A DNA stretch of 64,000 nt. Origin: Campylorhamphus procurvoides. Taxonomy: Eukaryota > Chordata > Aves > Passeriformes > Dendrocolaptidae. Location of the stretch: the NCBI GenBank assembly GCA_013396655.1, contig WBMV01001238.1, forward strand, positions 33,290-97,289. The letters are read 5' to 3'. The notes below the pieces were generated by a model. That model made no database searches, was not told the origin of the DNA, and saw only the letters and a list, made by a program, of their open reading frames with translations. Of the stretch, positions 44,601-59,600 are shown piece after piece; the stretch's first letter is position 1, and each line of letters opens with the position of its first letter. Both the position numbers and the translations under genes were made by a program.

Positions 44601-47600
44601 GAATTACTTCAGTAGCATCTTCCAATGATTTTGTTTTGCTGCATTAGAGGCCTACGGCGTATTCTAAACCTGCTGCAGTTCAATTGCATCAGGCTACAAC
44701 CACTCGCTTTTCTCCGACTGACTTCAACAAATGTTGTGTATGGGTGAAGTTCCACCCACGCATTCTCTGCAGATTCTCTCCACTATTATTTCCAGGATCT
44801 GTTTATGTGCACTTGTAAAAGCGAAATATCATTATGTAAATGAAAAGCTGCTTTCTGCTTGGGGAAGAGGTGGAGCAGGTTGCATGAGTGCTTGTGCTAT
44901 TATACAGCATGCTTAATCCCCAGCTTTGCATGGGTATGTTGCCACAAAAATGGCAGTTCCTAGTTCCTTTGGGTTTGAATTAGTTGGCTGGTAGCCATTT
45001 TGGTTATGTAAAATTAATGGCTATGTCTCAGTCAAAAAATCATTGCCACAAGTACTTCATAAATGAAGATCCTAGGCATAGGAGCAGAATTCAGGTCAGA
45101 ATTGGCAAAGATCATTGATTTTATGCAGGCAGAATCCCAGGCTTGGGAAGTTGTAGACATGATTTACTGTTATTGCTACCTGCTGATCTTTAATTGCAAA
45201 TATAGCATGATTGATTTTTGCTTTATTACTGCAGGTTCCCAGGGCCTTCGTAAATCTAGTGGATTCCACTGAGCTCACAACTACCTCTCTTGCATGCCAA
45301 GATTACAGTAATGCCAGGTAACAGGTTCCTTTAAATTCTTGGCACTGTCTCCTGCTGGTGTTCAACACATAGTTATGTATATGTATTGATTTTATAACTG
45401 AGCTAGAGTCTTCTGAACGGTTTTTCTGCCCTTGATACAAAAATCTGTAGAAGATTTTAAATCTTCACTGATTCATCATTTTTTTCTGATAAACTCTCTC
45501 TGAAAGGTGTCTTTTTACTAGGAAGAGTAGGTGTTTTTAATCCTGTTAAGTTGGATAGCATATTTAAATAGTGGGTCACAGTGAGGGGAAAAAGAGCAAG
45601 CCTCGATGCCATGCTGTTCACTAAGAGCCAAAGTATTGGTGTGTTATCAGCAGTTTTAGCCACAAGTCCAAAACACAGTAAGGGCTGCTATGAGAAAGTT
45701 GACTCCATCCCAGCCAGAGCCAGTACTGAGATTATGGTCAGGAGAGAGCACAGTCTAGTTACTCTTGGTTTTTTATTCAGCGCTACTTTTGTTCTGCAGC
45801 TCTCAAGTCTAAAACTCTGTAGGCGCTTCAAAAGTCTGTTTCTAGATATTGATGTTCACAAAATGAGTAACTTAGCATAAGGGACATTGTTAGGCTATTG
45901 GAAAGCTACTACTTGAGCTTAGGATATTGTAGGATGGAGAACATCCAACTTGTCAGTTCCTTATGGTAACTGCATCCATCTCTCTCTCCGTTTGTCAGTA
46001 CTTTGTAACAAAAGTACGCGTAGTTTGTCCTGATTTAGTATGGAGTAGGAGTGTGCACGTGGGCAGTTACGCTAGAGTAGTTTACAGCTGATGAGATTAC
46101 ACTCCATCTTACTCCACAGGATTTTTTTCCTGTGCCTGTGGCATAAGACACCACATGTACAAATATAGTCATCCTGAAGTGTTTCATAAGCTCTGCACGA
46201 GTACAACCTCGGAGATGTTCTGATGGAATGGGGGAAGAGGTCTGGCTGCTGCATAACCATGTACTTAACAGCAAGTACAAGCAGAGAAGAGGCTTTCCTT
46301 GTCAAAAGGCACTGCATGGAGCACTTGACCTTATTTCTCCCGCACAGGCACTCAAGGCAAAAATGTGAGAAATGTGGAAAAGACAGTTTTGCCTTGTATG
46401 GAAGGCCTTAAAAATAATATTAAATAGATCTGGTTTTTTTTCCTCTGAGAAATTTTTATATTTCCTCTTCTACTTAAGGTAATTTGCCTTCTCATTTTCA
46501 GCATGGTGTGTTCATAGCTGTGTTTATCTTGTTGAACAGTTCCACCAGTTTGTAAGTCTTGTACTTTATTGTTTGGAAAACTTGCCTTAGGCACAGAACT
46601 TCTCCCAGATAAGGGTCTCAGCTTTTGGCTACTATGTCCTCATTTTGAATTGTGCTTTGAGAGAAAAGCATAAGCCCACACCAAAATATGAAATTTCAAG
46701 AATCTAAGAGGATAACAGTGGTTGGCACTCCCAGTCCTGTGTCAGTACTGAACCTTAGACATGGAAGTTTGGGACATAATAATGATTTAAAGTTCCTTCC
46801 CTTATTAGTTTCTTACTAACTAGAAGTATCTACACTAAAAGTAATGCATGAACCCAAATTTTAGGTGTGTAACTCTTCCTGTATTTTATGACGTTCTTCT
46901 GTTAGGCTTGGGTAAGATTCTGGTCCTGAGTTGATACTTGTTTCACTCCCCAGTAGTGATAATAGCACTTTAACAAAAAACTCTCATCTTATGGGTTTAG
47001 CTAGAGTTTTGTGAACAGAGTCTGATCCTGACACATACTTATTGCTCGTATCTGCAAACCCCACAAAAAATTTCTCAGATTCCAGTCCATTCAGGAATTT
47101 TCAACTGAGTATATCTTTTCTGGAACCTGAGTGATCTTACATATATCTTATATTGTTCCTGTCTACAGTCTTGGAAGCTCTAAGAATTCTCCAACTAGCT
47201 GCAAAAATATGCAATACGCATGTGTCACCCTGCAGGTCAGAAATCTGACTGAGATTGGTTAGCCACCCAATAGTGCATATATACTTTAGCATATATAATC
47301 TTTTGCAACACTGAGCTTTCATCCATACTTCGAGATGCAAAATATTAAGGAAATTTGATTACAAATACTGAGAGAAAAGTTCCTGTGGAAGTAATTTTTT
47401 TTTTTCAATTTTACTGTATGACTATAGAGAGGGCAATGTTTGAAAATTAGTGCAGCTGCTATTTTAAGTTAGAGCAGGTTGCTAGCTTGTGAGACCCTGT
47501 GCTAATCCAAGTCTTTCATACTTGTTATCTGACTAGGCTTTCAAATCAAGAAGTGATCCAGAGCTGTGGACATGGAAATATGTATCATTCCATGTTTACA

Positions 47601-50600
47601 CCAAAAAATCAGCATGTTCTCTGTACAGCACATTATATATGCAACAATTTAGTCTTCAATATGTGCTTGCCAGTGGCTTAAAACAGTTCATGCTATCTGT
47701 CTTTTTATCAAAAGTTCATAATGTCTTTAATGTTTTTCATTCTTTTCTGCAGCAATCCAGGCAGGAACCAGTGCAATTGTGAACCCTCTGCATTAGATGA
47801 GAACATACTGAGGTGGTTCTATCAGGTATGGCATCTTCTGTGCTGTTTGGCCCTCATAGTACTAAACATGTCTATTCATTTCCCAGATTGGACTGGAGTG
47901 AGGAGATGAGGGAGGAATAGCAGTGAAGAAGTTGAGTAGCAGTTTTTTACCACATATCCATAACAATCCTGATCCCTTTTCTTACATCAGGAATATTGAT
48001 GATAAGTTCTCTCTATACCTGTGTGATCTTAGTATCTCTTGAAGCTTTAAATGGCTATTATAGCTTTTGACAACATACAATTTGTCATGTCCCATGAGAG
48101 AAATGTTCCATCTTGTCCAGTAACCTGACACATGATTTAGAAGAGGGAAACTTTCTGTTAAGACAAAGACAGTTCTGCTGGAATTCCTTATAAACATGTC
48201 AGGGAGGCAATAAATGAGATATTTCATTGTCTTGCTAAGCTTGCTGCCCTTCCAAAGAGAATTATGGTAAACCAATATATCTTTCTCACAGGTAAAAGGA
48301 TTTTTCAGTTGTTGTGTAAGAAGATTTCATTAAATTACTGTCTTTGTTCTCAGTTACACAATTTTATTTCTGTTTTTTATTAGGGATAGGGATAATTTTA
48401 ATTTACTTTAAGCCCTTATGAATTGTATATATATTACACTCTATCTGTTAATATTGATCTAATTAAATGGTTATCTGTTTAGGATGCTCTGGAAAAACTA
48501 CTGGAATCTGAGAGGTTTGATCAAAGGGATGACTTCACTGTTGTTCTTCAGCCTTCTCTCCATGAAAGAAATCTGCTGCTTAGACTGGTGAGTAAAGTCA
48601 AGTTGCTCCTTTTTCTCTGGTTTGTCTGCTGAGACTGAGTGCAACATTTAGCTGACTTTCCTGTCTGGGCTATGCATAGTTCTAGAAGACAAGGGTAGTC
48701 AGGCACAGGAATAACACACCTCAGGATCAGATACAGAGGTCCTGAGAGCAGAACTTGCTTCAAACAGCACCAGCCAGAGGTCCTGTGCTTTTGGAATGCT
48801 GTGTTCCTGGAGAAATCAAGTTATGGCACCTCTATAGCTTAGGTCACAAGTGTCTGGAAATTGTCAGTGCTGCTAACCCCTGATCATGCTCATGTGTTTG
48901 GCAACAAGGGCAAAAAGTGGGTAACAAGAACTATTTAAAAAGGATTAGAGGAAAAAATATAAAGGTGTTTGTAAACTGTGTTGAAAAGTACAGTTATTTC
49001 CCTGCAGTGAGATTAATGCAGTCTGGGAACTTGGGAATTTTTTCTGGTATAGCCAGTAGGAAATGAATATAGACAGTGTTGCCTGGATAGCCAGGCATGA
49101 TTTTATCAAAAGTGACCTTTAAAGGGAAGTTCAAAGGTCAAAGCTCTCTAAGATCTGGCAATGGAGAGGGAAAATATTACTTCCTAGATAATGGTTCACT
49201 TACAGTAAGGTAACAAAATCCAACACATTAGGTGGTTATTTGTAACACAGGTTGATAGTGAGTCATGGTCTGGTTTCTGAGCATCACAAATGCTCCTTGA
49301 ATTTAATCTAACTCCATTGCTCTCCTCAGTTCAGTATCAGAACAAAGTGAACTGGAAGAAGATATTTGTCTTCCAGGAAGGGTAGGGTCTGCTATGTTAC
49401 AAAATCTTCTTGCTGCTGAGTCATCTTTTGCCAGGCTTGTTTTGTTGATGGCTGGTCCATAAGCAAATGGCAGACTTCTAACTTTCATGGCAGTATTTTT
49501 TCACTTAATAAATTGGTCTGTTATTTCTTTAAATGCCATCATATGTCATAGAAGGACTCTTTTATTTCTTCTGACTTGTGATATGCCTGCAGGGCTGCCA
49601 TGTGTAACCTTCCAAACTCTTCCAGCAGTTACATTTAATTTAAAATGTTATCTTAGGGGTAGTTCTTCATGTTTCCACTCCTTAAATGCATGTTTTAGCT
49701 AGAAGAAATGTTGTCTATTCCAAATTATTCAAGTGATCATATCTGTATGTTACTAGTGTGATCAGACTGTGTTGTTGTTCTGGTCTTCTTGTCCTGTTGA
49801 TGTACAACAATCATTTACAAAAACAGCATCTTTTCTTCTTGACACACCAGTAGTAACTGAGATCAGTAATAAGTGGCTTAATGAGAATACCAGAGATTGA
49901 TTTTCTTGTGGATATGAATACAATTTTGTATATTGAGAACTTTTGTGGCTGAATATTTCATCTTTCCATACTCTTAATTCTTTTCTCATGCTCAAAATAC
50001 TTTCTCTTTCAGGGCAAGGGTGGTTTGACTACCACATCAAAGACACAAGTGGAAACTCTGGAAGATTGTATTTTCATGGCTGTGGGCCTCTGGAACAACA
50101 TGGTAAGCAGTACCACAGACACTGTTTCTTACTGGACTTAGTACGGACGCCTGGTGGCAACTCCACATTGGTCAGGCTTTGAGTAACAAAGAGGCAGGGG
50201 AAGGAAAAATATAAAAATTACTCCATGACTGTTATCCTCAGCTGCCCAGAGAGACTGCTCTTGAATAGTGCTAAATGCCCTGCACTCCCAGTTCAGTGGC
50301 TGCTACTCACTACCAACCACTTTTTAGGAAGGTTTTCAAAGCTCTTTGGGAAGACTCATAGAGAAAATGAGCTGTGACAGACCCTTCTTCTGCTAGTCTT
50401 ACCTCTGTGACAGCACAGCACAGGACAACTGAGGCTCATCCCAACTTGAGACTATAACAATTATAGTCCTGTTACTCTGCCCTTTATCTAATGAGTCTCA
50501 TATCATTGTCTCTTCTGTAACCATCATCTTGCTGTTGCTCATAGTAAAAAGGTGGTAGACAACCTTGAGAAGCTCTTGTTACTTCCTCAAGGTTGGATGT

Positions 50601-53600
50601 CCTATCTAGCTGAGGAAAGCCAACAAATGGTGCCTTCTATTAGGTGGGAGAGGTTGTCTGAAAGAAACATGGACTTTCTGACCTTCTTGAACCTTAAATA
50701 TGATGACCAGTTCTATAGGAGGCTGTTTCCTACTGCAGACTTGAGCTGCTGATGGAAGGCATTTGTGTGTGTGACTGAGTGGATGCATGTACAGCTGGAG
50801 GTGTTTGCATTTTAAAATCAATAATAGGGGCAAGTGAAGAATTGTGCCTTGCTTTTCAATGTGAACAAAACAAAAAAGCAGGCGTGTAGATTTGGAGTCA
50901 ACAGACCAAAGCAAGATATTAGTATATATTATGTTTCAATATGCCCTGATATCACGTTTTGGATAAGATGGTGATTTTACTATTCCTTCTTAGAAACTTT
51001 GAACATTTTTTGCTTATTTTTTCTAATAGATTTATAAAACATACAACCCCTTTTTTATTAAAAAGAATCTGTAATGGTAAATTAAGTTGCACTAAATATA
51101 AAAGATTTTTTGCTTGTTTTGCAATCCACAAGTAGTAAGATTTTATTCTGAGAGCACCTGCTATTCCTGTGCCTGTCCAAATTATCCAAGGCATGAAGGA
51201 AAAAAAGTCTATACTGCTACCACCTTTTAGTAAAACACATTTAAAATTAAATTCATGCAGTTTGACATGTTCTTGTTTCCTTTTATGCCGATTCACGCAG
51301 TAGTAATACTGTTATAGCTCTAATCTATCAAAGAAACAGGATATGCAGAAAGAGGCTTCTGTTCAACCAGGTGATATATCTAGAAAAATGTAGTCTCTCT
51401 GATAAAAGATGTTATCTTTTAGTTAAAGTTAGTAGGACTTTAATCAGCCAGTAGGAGCCAAAGAGTTAAAGAATGATAAGCTGTTGAAGCTCTAACCTTG
51501 GAACAACCATGCTGGCTCCAGCTATCTCTTTGTTGTTATCTGTGCTATGCTGTGGTGATATCAAAGTTCTTACTTCAGTTCTTTTATCATAAAATAGATT
51601 CATGATAGATGCATATTGTCTCCTTTATCATTGTTCTGCCTTAGTCCCAATCAGGCAATTAGTTTCACTAGTTGAATAAGCAAAGCAAACTCTGAAGGTG
51701 AGATCTCTGAAGTGTCAATTAAACATTTTCTCTGTTTCTGGCAGTTCTCTGTAAAGAAATTGAGTTACTTCACCTGCCTATGAAGGTTAGTTCACCTGTC
51801 TGTGTCCGCATCAGCATTGGAGATATTTATCTAGATCACACAATTACAGTCACCCAAACGTGGCCTATAAGACATTGGAAAGCAATGGCAGATCCTCAGA
51901 TACTAACCATTATAAATATTGAAGCTAGCTGGGAGCAAGTCACTTTAAGTCTGAACATTCAGTTTGCTGAGAAAAGTAGTCCTTTACATCTGCTTAGCAC
52001 AGTTTTTCCATCAGCAAATTTTTGAAATGAAATGCTGACTCTGTTTTCAGCTAGAACAGAAAAGTAGTGCTTCTGACTGGAAAGAAACCACAGTGCCACC
52101 AGTTTGCCAGCCCATTTTGTGCCTCTCCAGGAGAAATTGTTTGGGGCCAGTTGAACCAAATGTGTCTGATTCTGAGAACCATCTAACTGTGGCCATAGAT
52201 CAGCCTGAACTAATATGTTTTCCAGGACTTACCAGTGGCAAGCTGATCCCCAGCTTTGAGTAATGTTCCTTTCTGTTACCAGAATCCACAATTAGAAGAG
52301 TTCATGTGCTTCTGATGTGCTTTGCTTTCTTTTTTTTTTTTCCCAAGTCTAGACCATAGCTTTTTTTGCCTTCTTATGGTCTCTTTCTGTCTGGCTTTTA
52401 GATTTCAATTTATGCAGAATCCAAGTATTAGCCCTAGTCTGAAACAAGTGTGCTAGCTCCTCCAAATCTAGGCTCTGTAGAAGGGGAGAGGGCCAGGATT
52501 TAACTTCTGAAGTTTAATAATGTCTGTAGACATAGCCAATTCAGCTCTGATTTCCCTTTTCTGCCCTCTAAAATTCTTACTCTCAGCTTGCAACAAATTC
52601 TTTCTGTCCCTTCAGGTGATATTTTTTTCATTTGCAGCTTCTGCCAGCAGGAGAGTCTTTCCCTCTGCTTCAGTTTTCTGTCTCTAAACCTTTTCTGCTG
52701 AGACTTTATTTGTCCTCCTGTGCTCTGTCCTCGAGCAATGCATTCTCTGGCTTGTTACTCTGTTCTTGTCACTTTAATTGCTAGGAGCATTTTGTGGAAA
52801 CAGCAGAGATGAAAAACCATAAGCAAAATGAAGTGGTGCTTTTAAGCATGATTGCATTAGGGCCAGTGACTCAGACTCAGTGAACATGCTGTGGAGCCAC
52901 CAGAACCTAGAGCACTGTCATAAAGAGGACAAATACTAAATTTGCTTTATTTCAGGGTTTTTCCTCAGTGTGAAGTGATTCTTCTAATGAGGGGACAGCC
53001 TGGGTGGTCTGGAGGAAGAGCAAATTGTGGCAAAACCACATATTGCCTCAGGTGTGAAGGAAGACTATGGCAGCATCGTCCTTGACTCATTTTCCTGTCT
53101 GTTTTCCTGACTCCTCTTTGATTGAGTGGAGTTTTTGTAGTACAGCTGGCAATCATCAGAAAGGCATGTCTGTGGGTTGATTTCTTGTTTGACTGTGATG
53201 GTGTTCTGCTGTGACATAAAGGCAGATATGAAAGATGCTTTCAGCATAAAAAGCACTAGCAGGTGTCCTCACCTGATAAAGGTCACTCTAGTTCTATCAG
53301 AAAGTCCAGCTAAGAGTTCATGCTGACTTCTTTAAAAACTAAAGAACAACCAAGTCATACTGCAGTCTTGGGAACCGATACGAAATCAAGATCATGACTT
53401 GTGGAACAGGAAACACAGCAGAATGAAACTGTATTCAGTTTCCCTCCTCCTGCTCTCTGCCAAGCTGCCTTTACATTGTTTTGCAGCTTGATATCAGCTT
53501 CTCTCCTGGAATAAATATCTGCTTATTGGCCAAAGGGCAAAGCCTTGAAAGTCTAGTGGCAATTGGCAGTAGGGCTGCACTTCAGCCTGGCTGGGAAGGA

Positions 53601-56600
53601 GCTGAGCTAGCAGGAGTTAAGGTCTTGTGCTAGGCAGCACTGGATATTTTACCAAAACAGTTCTAACTCTCTAGGAGCAATACAATTCATATGCTAAGCA
53701 CGCCAGAGAACAGTCGGCTAAATGACATCGGGTAGCTAGGAAAAGCTGAGAGGCTGGCTGCTTATTTGGGCAGCTTTGATGTTTACCACAGAGAGGCTGA
53801 TTGATTCATTTTGGCAAATGACTACAATTTTATCTCTGGATGTATATCTGAGGGCAAAGCTCCTTTCACGTATGTGAAGAACTTCACAACAGTAAGAGTT
53901 TCTTGTCTATTGCCATTTCTTTGTGTAACAAAAAGCCACAAACAGCAACAAATAAAACAAACAAAAAACCCGAACCCAACCCTGCAACCGAGAGAAACTG
54001 AAGAGGCAAGAACCTGCTTGGGAACAGCACCAGGAGGCTGCCTGTGCCTCTCTTCTGTGTTCAGAGGTTTACACTGACTTAGGAACTCTACAGTACCAGA
54101 GCAGACCCATACAATACCTGGCCTGCAAGACAGACGGGTTGGAATTCAGGGGAGGTTTTGTCTGGCCACAATAGAGACTTGGTACCCCATTTCCTGACCG
54201 GGGACTCTGCACAGGACATCTCTGCTGTGCTGCACAGGAGCTGTCTGTCTTTGCTGGAAGGACAGTGTGTCTGAGCCATCTGGAACTTAATGTCTTCCAG
54301 AGAAATTTGTTCTTGTCACCCAAATCCCAACAACGTATAAGTGTCTAATACTTGTTTGAAATTGGCTTACAGCCAAGAAATACCTCGTTATCCCGTGTTC
54401 TGTGGGATGATTCTGTGCTGGAAGTATATTTTCTTTGAAGAATATAATTAAATAGCTACTTTGTTTCATTCTAGGAGGATGTGAAAGTCTCTCGAGTTAA
54501 GTTTTCTCTGAGCTTCATTATTTTGCACATTTCAGGCACATTCCTTTTATTCCTCCCTCTCTCCCTCACGCTCTTTCTCAATAAAGCACAGACTGTTTCT
54601 TAAATGCTTCTCTTGAAGAGTATAAACTCTGAATTTTCCCATTATTTTCATGGACAGAACAACCCAAATGGAATATAACATTCCTGCCCCGGTGCCATCA
54701 AGCCTGCTACTGTTGTATTTTCCAGTCCTTTCCATCCTGTTTCTTACGTAGTCTGCTGCTTCTGGCAGCTGCTGGTGCCAAGTTGAGCAGACATACACCG
54801 AGGGATCTGAACCCTCAGCCAATTCCTCTGTGTGTGATTGCAATTTAATTAGCACCCAGCAAGCTGCCTGAACAGGTAAAGTGATTCTTTGTGGCATTTT
54901 CCCTTTTGTGCCATCAATATTGAATTTTGAATTGTTCCATAATTTTTCATTACGATAATCCTTTCTCCATCTTGTTACAAAAAGGCCAACAAATGTAAAT
55001 TCTATAAAGCCTCTGTGGACTTGGAGTACACCTTTTGACGTTGCCTAACATGTTTGAAAATGTAGATGATGAATCACTTCAGGAAGGTAGGATAAATGAG
55101 CAACACTTACAGGGTCAGTGTTCCCAAAAGCAGAGTCCATGTGTGGATGGAAATTTTAGTGATGATGGGAGAACAGTCTGCCCACGTGAGAGGTCTTGTT
55201 TTCTGTTCCTTGCCTTTGGAGGCATACATGTGATATGTTAGGCATAGGTAAATATTTACCATAAGCAAAGGACATTTTTAAATATATATGACTAAATATA
55301 TGTATATGAACCTGAAGGAAGATTCCAGGCACTAGAGCTTTTGCATTGCTGCTGCTCTCCCTTCCCTCCCACATACAGCATGTGTACAATTCCCCTGTTC
55401 TCTTCCTTTCCAGATGCAGCCAGTTGGACAGAAGCAGCCTTATGGTGACACAGAAACTGTCCAGGCCCTGTGTCCATCTCAGGTAAAAGGGCTTCCTTAT
55501 TATTGCCAGAATTTATTTGCTCTGCAGAATTTCCAATTTTCCAAATATTTATTGTCATTTTCCGAAGTTCTTGGGCATATGCAAGTGTCCAAGATATTGT
55601 ACTGTTAAAAACTGAATGTTCTTAAGGTTCATTGACACAGACTCTTTATTTTATACAGATGAAACTCAAAACAAGAATTTTGAAAAAATTCAGTTAAATC
55701 ATGTGTTTTTTTAAATTAAAAATATATCTAGCTAATCTAAATTTATTAATTGAAGGTATGAAGTGCAGTATCAGTATTAAAATGTATGTCACTAATAAAA
55801 TTGAATACATGTATTTTATATAATCTAGCTTTTCTACAATGTGACTCTGCTGCCAGGTTTAACCATTTTAGTCCCTGGAGCTGTCAATAATTCAGTAACA
55901 CATTCAGGATCTGAGCATCTCAGGCTCAAAGAACAGGTTCCAGAATGTTTTTGCATTTAAGCTCTGACTTTAATAATTTGATAATGATAAAATATTACTG
56001 GCATCCAAAAGCTTCTGAAAAGCAATTAAAGCATCAAATAAACTGAATGATGTGTTTTGTTTGATGTTAGGTTTAAGGCAAGAGGTGATACTGTGCCTAG
56101 AGCATACCTAGGGCAAGGTTTCAGACCAAGGCTTAACTTTCAGGTCTAACCTGGTTTACTTCACTAATGCAATATTCAGTCAGAAATTAATACTACAGAG
56201 ATTTTTTTTTTCTCTTTGAAAATGTACCCAGAAGACTTTAACATCAGCTGACTCTGCTTCCGCTAGCGTTGGTAACCATACTCTCTTCACTCTGCAGGAA
56301 AATTCATATTTGTTTACATATAGAAATAGTAACTATTCTTCTTCCCTGAAGACATCAGCCACCAAAGAAGCATCTCAGGTATAGTAGGACTGTTTGTGTC
56401 AGATGGACTGAGTGCATTCCAGGGAGTGGTGCAGGTGGGTGAGAGTGCATGGTAGCTTAAATAAACAATTCTACCTGGGAAAACTAAATACAAAGTTCCA
56501 GCTCTTTATTTCCATGATTGACTAAATAGTCAGATGTTTAATAGCACATTTTCTCCTTGGTGGGTTTTGTAGAGTGTGATTTAAGGTAGATGTGTTCAGC

Positions 56601-59600
56601 CAGCCTAAAATAAGTCTTGCCTCTGCTGTTAAGAGCCTATGTGAAACATCTGGATAATAATGTTATTTTCTCTGCAATAACAAGATAATGAAAATAGGGC
56701 TGTTTAGTCCTACTATGAAGGAAACTAGATCAGATCTGACCACTGTATGGATCTGATTTCATCTCATTTACACCATAGTAAAACTGAAGACTAATGGATT
56801 TTATCTTTTTATTTTTTTAAGCCTGAGATAGTTTCAGATTAGATGTATGGAGAAAAACAACCATGATTGTACTTTTTAAGTCATAGTGCTCTGATTCTGA
56901 GCAGAACTTGGTGCTCCCAGGCAGCTACAGAAGGAAGTGATGTTGTTCATTTTAATGCCTCAGAACACAATGTCCAGACCACATCTGCACTCAAAATGGC
57001 CTATTTGTTGTTGGAATTGTAATACACATTTCTCCTCTCATTTTAATATAATACCTTCTGTTTTGTTAGTTACTTGGGGTGTATAGACCTCTCCATGGGT
57101 CAGTGGTAACTACCATTCTGATTTTTGGAAGTAGTTGTAGTGTAAGAGATATTAAGGAGGCAAGAAGCAACAGTTACGTTTGTGGTCATTTGATTGAGGG
57201 TTTTTAATAAAAAATTTAAAACTTAAACCAGAATACTGGGACAAGACACACAAACATCTTTCCTTAGGTAGGTTAACCTACTTAAGGAGTTCTGCAGAGA
57301 GATTTGGAGCAAAAGCATACCTTTGAGTCTGGTATACTGATGGTCAGTCTTCACTAACAGTAGATCTCAGTGATGTTTCTGTCAGTAGGCTGCAACCCAA
57401 AAGAGCCATGAGGGCAAATCCCTGGCTGCATATAAAGGGCTGTATACAGAGAAGGCAGGCTCATGGCCTGCTGACAAAGGTATAGTTTTGTGCTGGGATA
57501 TTTCAGGGATGATCAAACAGTTTCTTGTGAAAAGATGTTGAGAATATGGGCACACAAAATGTTGCATATCTGAGCGCAGCATGGCACAGGATCTGAAACA
57601 ACTGGCTGTGCTGCACTAGTAAGGCTGCATGATCTCTGAGTAGGCTGAGCTTGTGCCTGTCTCCAAAACACACTGACTGAGGACAGGATGAACTGGGTAG
57701 TTCCATAGAAAGAAGGTGGGAATTTCATTAATCTAGTGCTTTGAGACAGATGGTTTATCATGACCAAAGTGTGGTGAAGTCTTGCCCTGTCTGTCTTTGC
57801 AGGAGAGAAGTTACGGAACAAATATTTCCTGTACTGATCGGGATCCCTCTGATACTGTTCCAGATTCAGGTACAGTCCTTAGCTTTTTTATCATAGAGCT
57901 ACTTCATTTGATGGTAGAGGGAGAACAGGAGCTGGATTTAGTCAGGAGAGGTACTCTTTTCTTTGGAATAGTGCACTCTGTTGTCTGTGGCTTTTAAGTC
58001 CCTTTTTGGAATAATGTAAGCAGTTGTATAGCAAGAGGCAAGTTCTCTCTCAAGGATGGTAAAAGCTTATGCAACTGCACCTTCCAAGTACAAAGAAAGA
58101 AGTGACAGTGGAAAAGACAGGAGGCAGTCAAGTCCTTCATTTGCAGAGTGGTAAAACTGTAGGGGGCTCTTGTTAGTGCAGTCTGAGGTGCAAAAATCCA
58201 TACCAAGAGCTCTGCCCTTGGTCAGCTTTTTCTTCCCTGAGAAGCTGTAAAGGTCCCCAGATAGCTGCTCTGTGCTGGCACCAGAGCTGTGCCTGCTTTT
58301 TAGTCATTTTCACCAGTTAAAAGGAATTTGAGTAACAACAGATGCAAGACTGAAACCTTGCTCCTTCTTTTGTTACTGTAGCTAGTGCCCAGTTATGGTA
58401 CCAAGAATCATTTCTGATTTGATGCCCATCAAATCAGTGTCTGTCATTCTGTGCCAATGCTGTCATTAATATTAAAAATACTGTCTTTGCAGTGCTTTAT
58501 TATGCTTATTCTAAGGGAAATTTCTGATAACCATCACAAACGGAATTTTTCTTTCTTTCCTCCTTCCCTTACGCTCCCTTTATTTTTCGTTTGTTAGTTC
58601 ATAATTTGAAACCAGCAGATATTCAGGTGATTGCTGCCCTGGGAGATTCCATCACAGTAAGTAAAGATCATTGGATAACCATCAATAAAACTAGTAATGA
58701 AAAAACAACTCTGAATTTTTAACACAGGAAATGGAATATGTTCAGTCACGCTCTATTGAGCCAAGTACGTTTTTCACATCTTCTTTTCCATACTCCACCT
58801 TGGCTGGCTGATTTGCAATCAGATCATGAGTCTAATCTGAGCACACAGTTCCCATTTAAAGTCCACGAGAGTGCCACACAAGGAAGAGATGCAAGATTAG
58901 ATTGTGCAGTGGCATAACCAGTCTGCTGGAGTGGACTTAGAACAATTGCTTTTGTTTATTGATTCTAGGCAGCTCCCTAGGTATTGGCCCTGAAAGATGT
59001 TAGTAAGCAGTGTGAATAGGAAAAAAAAAAAGTCTGCAGCTACTTGTGTATATCTGTGTATCTATATGATATGATAAATATATATATTATGCTGACTAAA
59101 TATTTGAGTAAAATTGCAATAGAACATCAGATGTGTCAAATGTAGCTTACCTTGAGATTTGTTTTTTAGGTCTATTCCTGGAACTATGTAAACTCATTAC
59201 CCTAGACTGGCTATGATTTCTCCAATTAGTGATGGCTGCTTCTCTTCTCATATTATAATTCATGTTTCTTAGGTGTCCTGTGTTAATTACCCCATTAAAT
59301 CTTTGTGGTCTTCTTCCTAGGAGAAGGAAGATTTGAAATCACTGAACCACTTTTTATTGTGAGATACATCTAATAAATTATTCATTCAGTTCCATTGCTA
59401 CCTTATTTATTCCTCTTTTTTTTTTAGAATTATATGAATATTTTGAACATTTGCAACCAATTTTTCCCACTTAATCTAATCACAAAGTTGCTAGAAGAGG
59501 GTAATTCACTGAAACAGAGTTAAAATACCCTCAGCCCTTGATCCTCTTGAGAACAAGGATCTGTTCTATTTTGGGAAGATGACATAGCTTGCTTGGTTAA

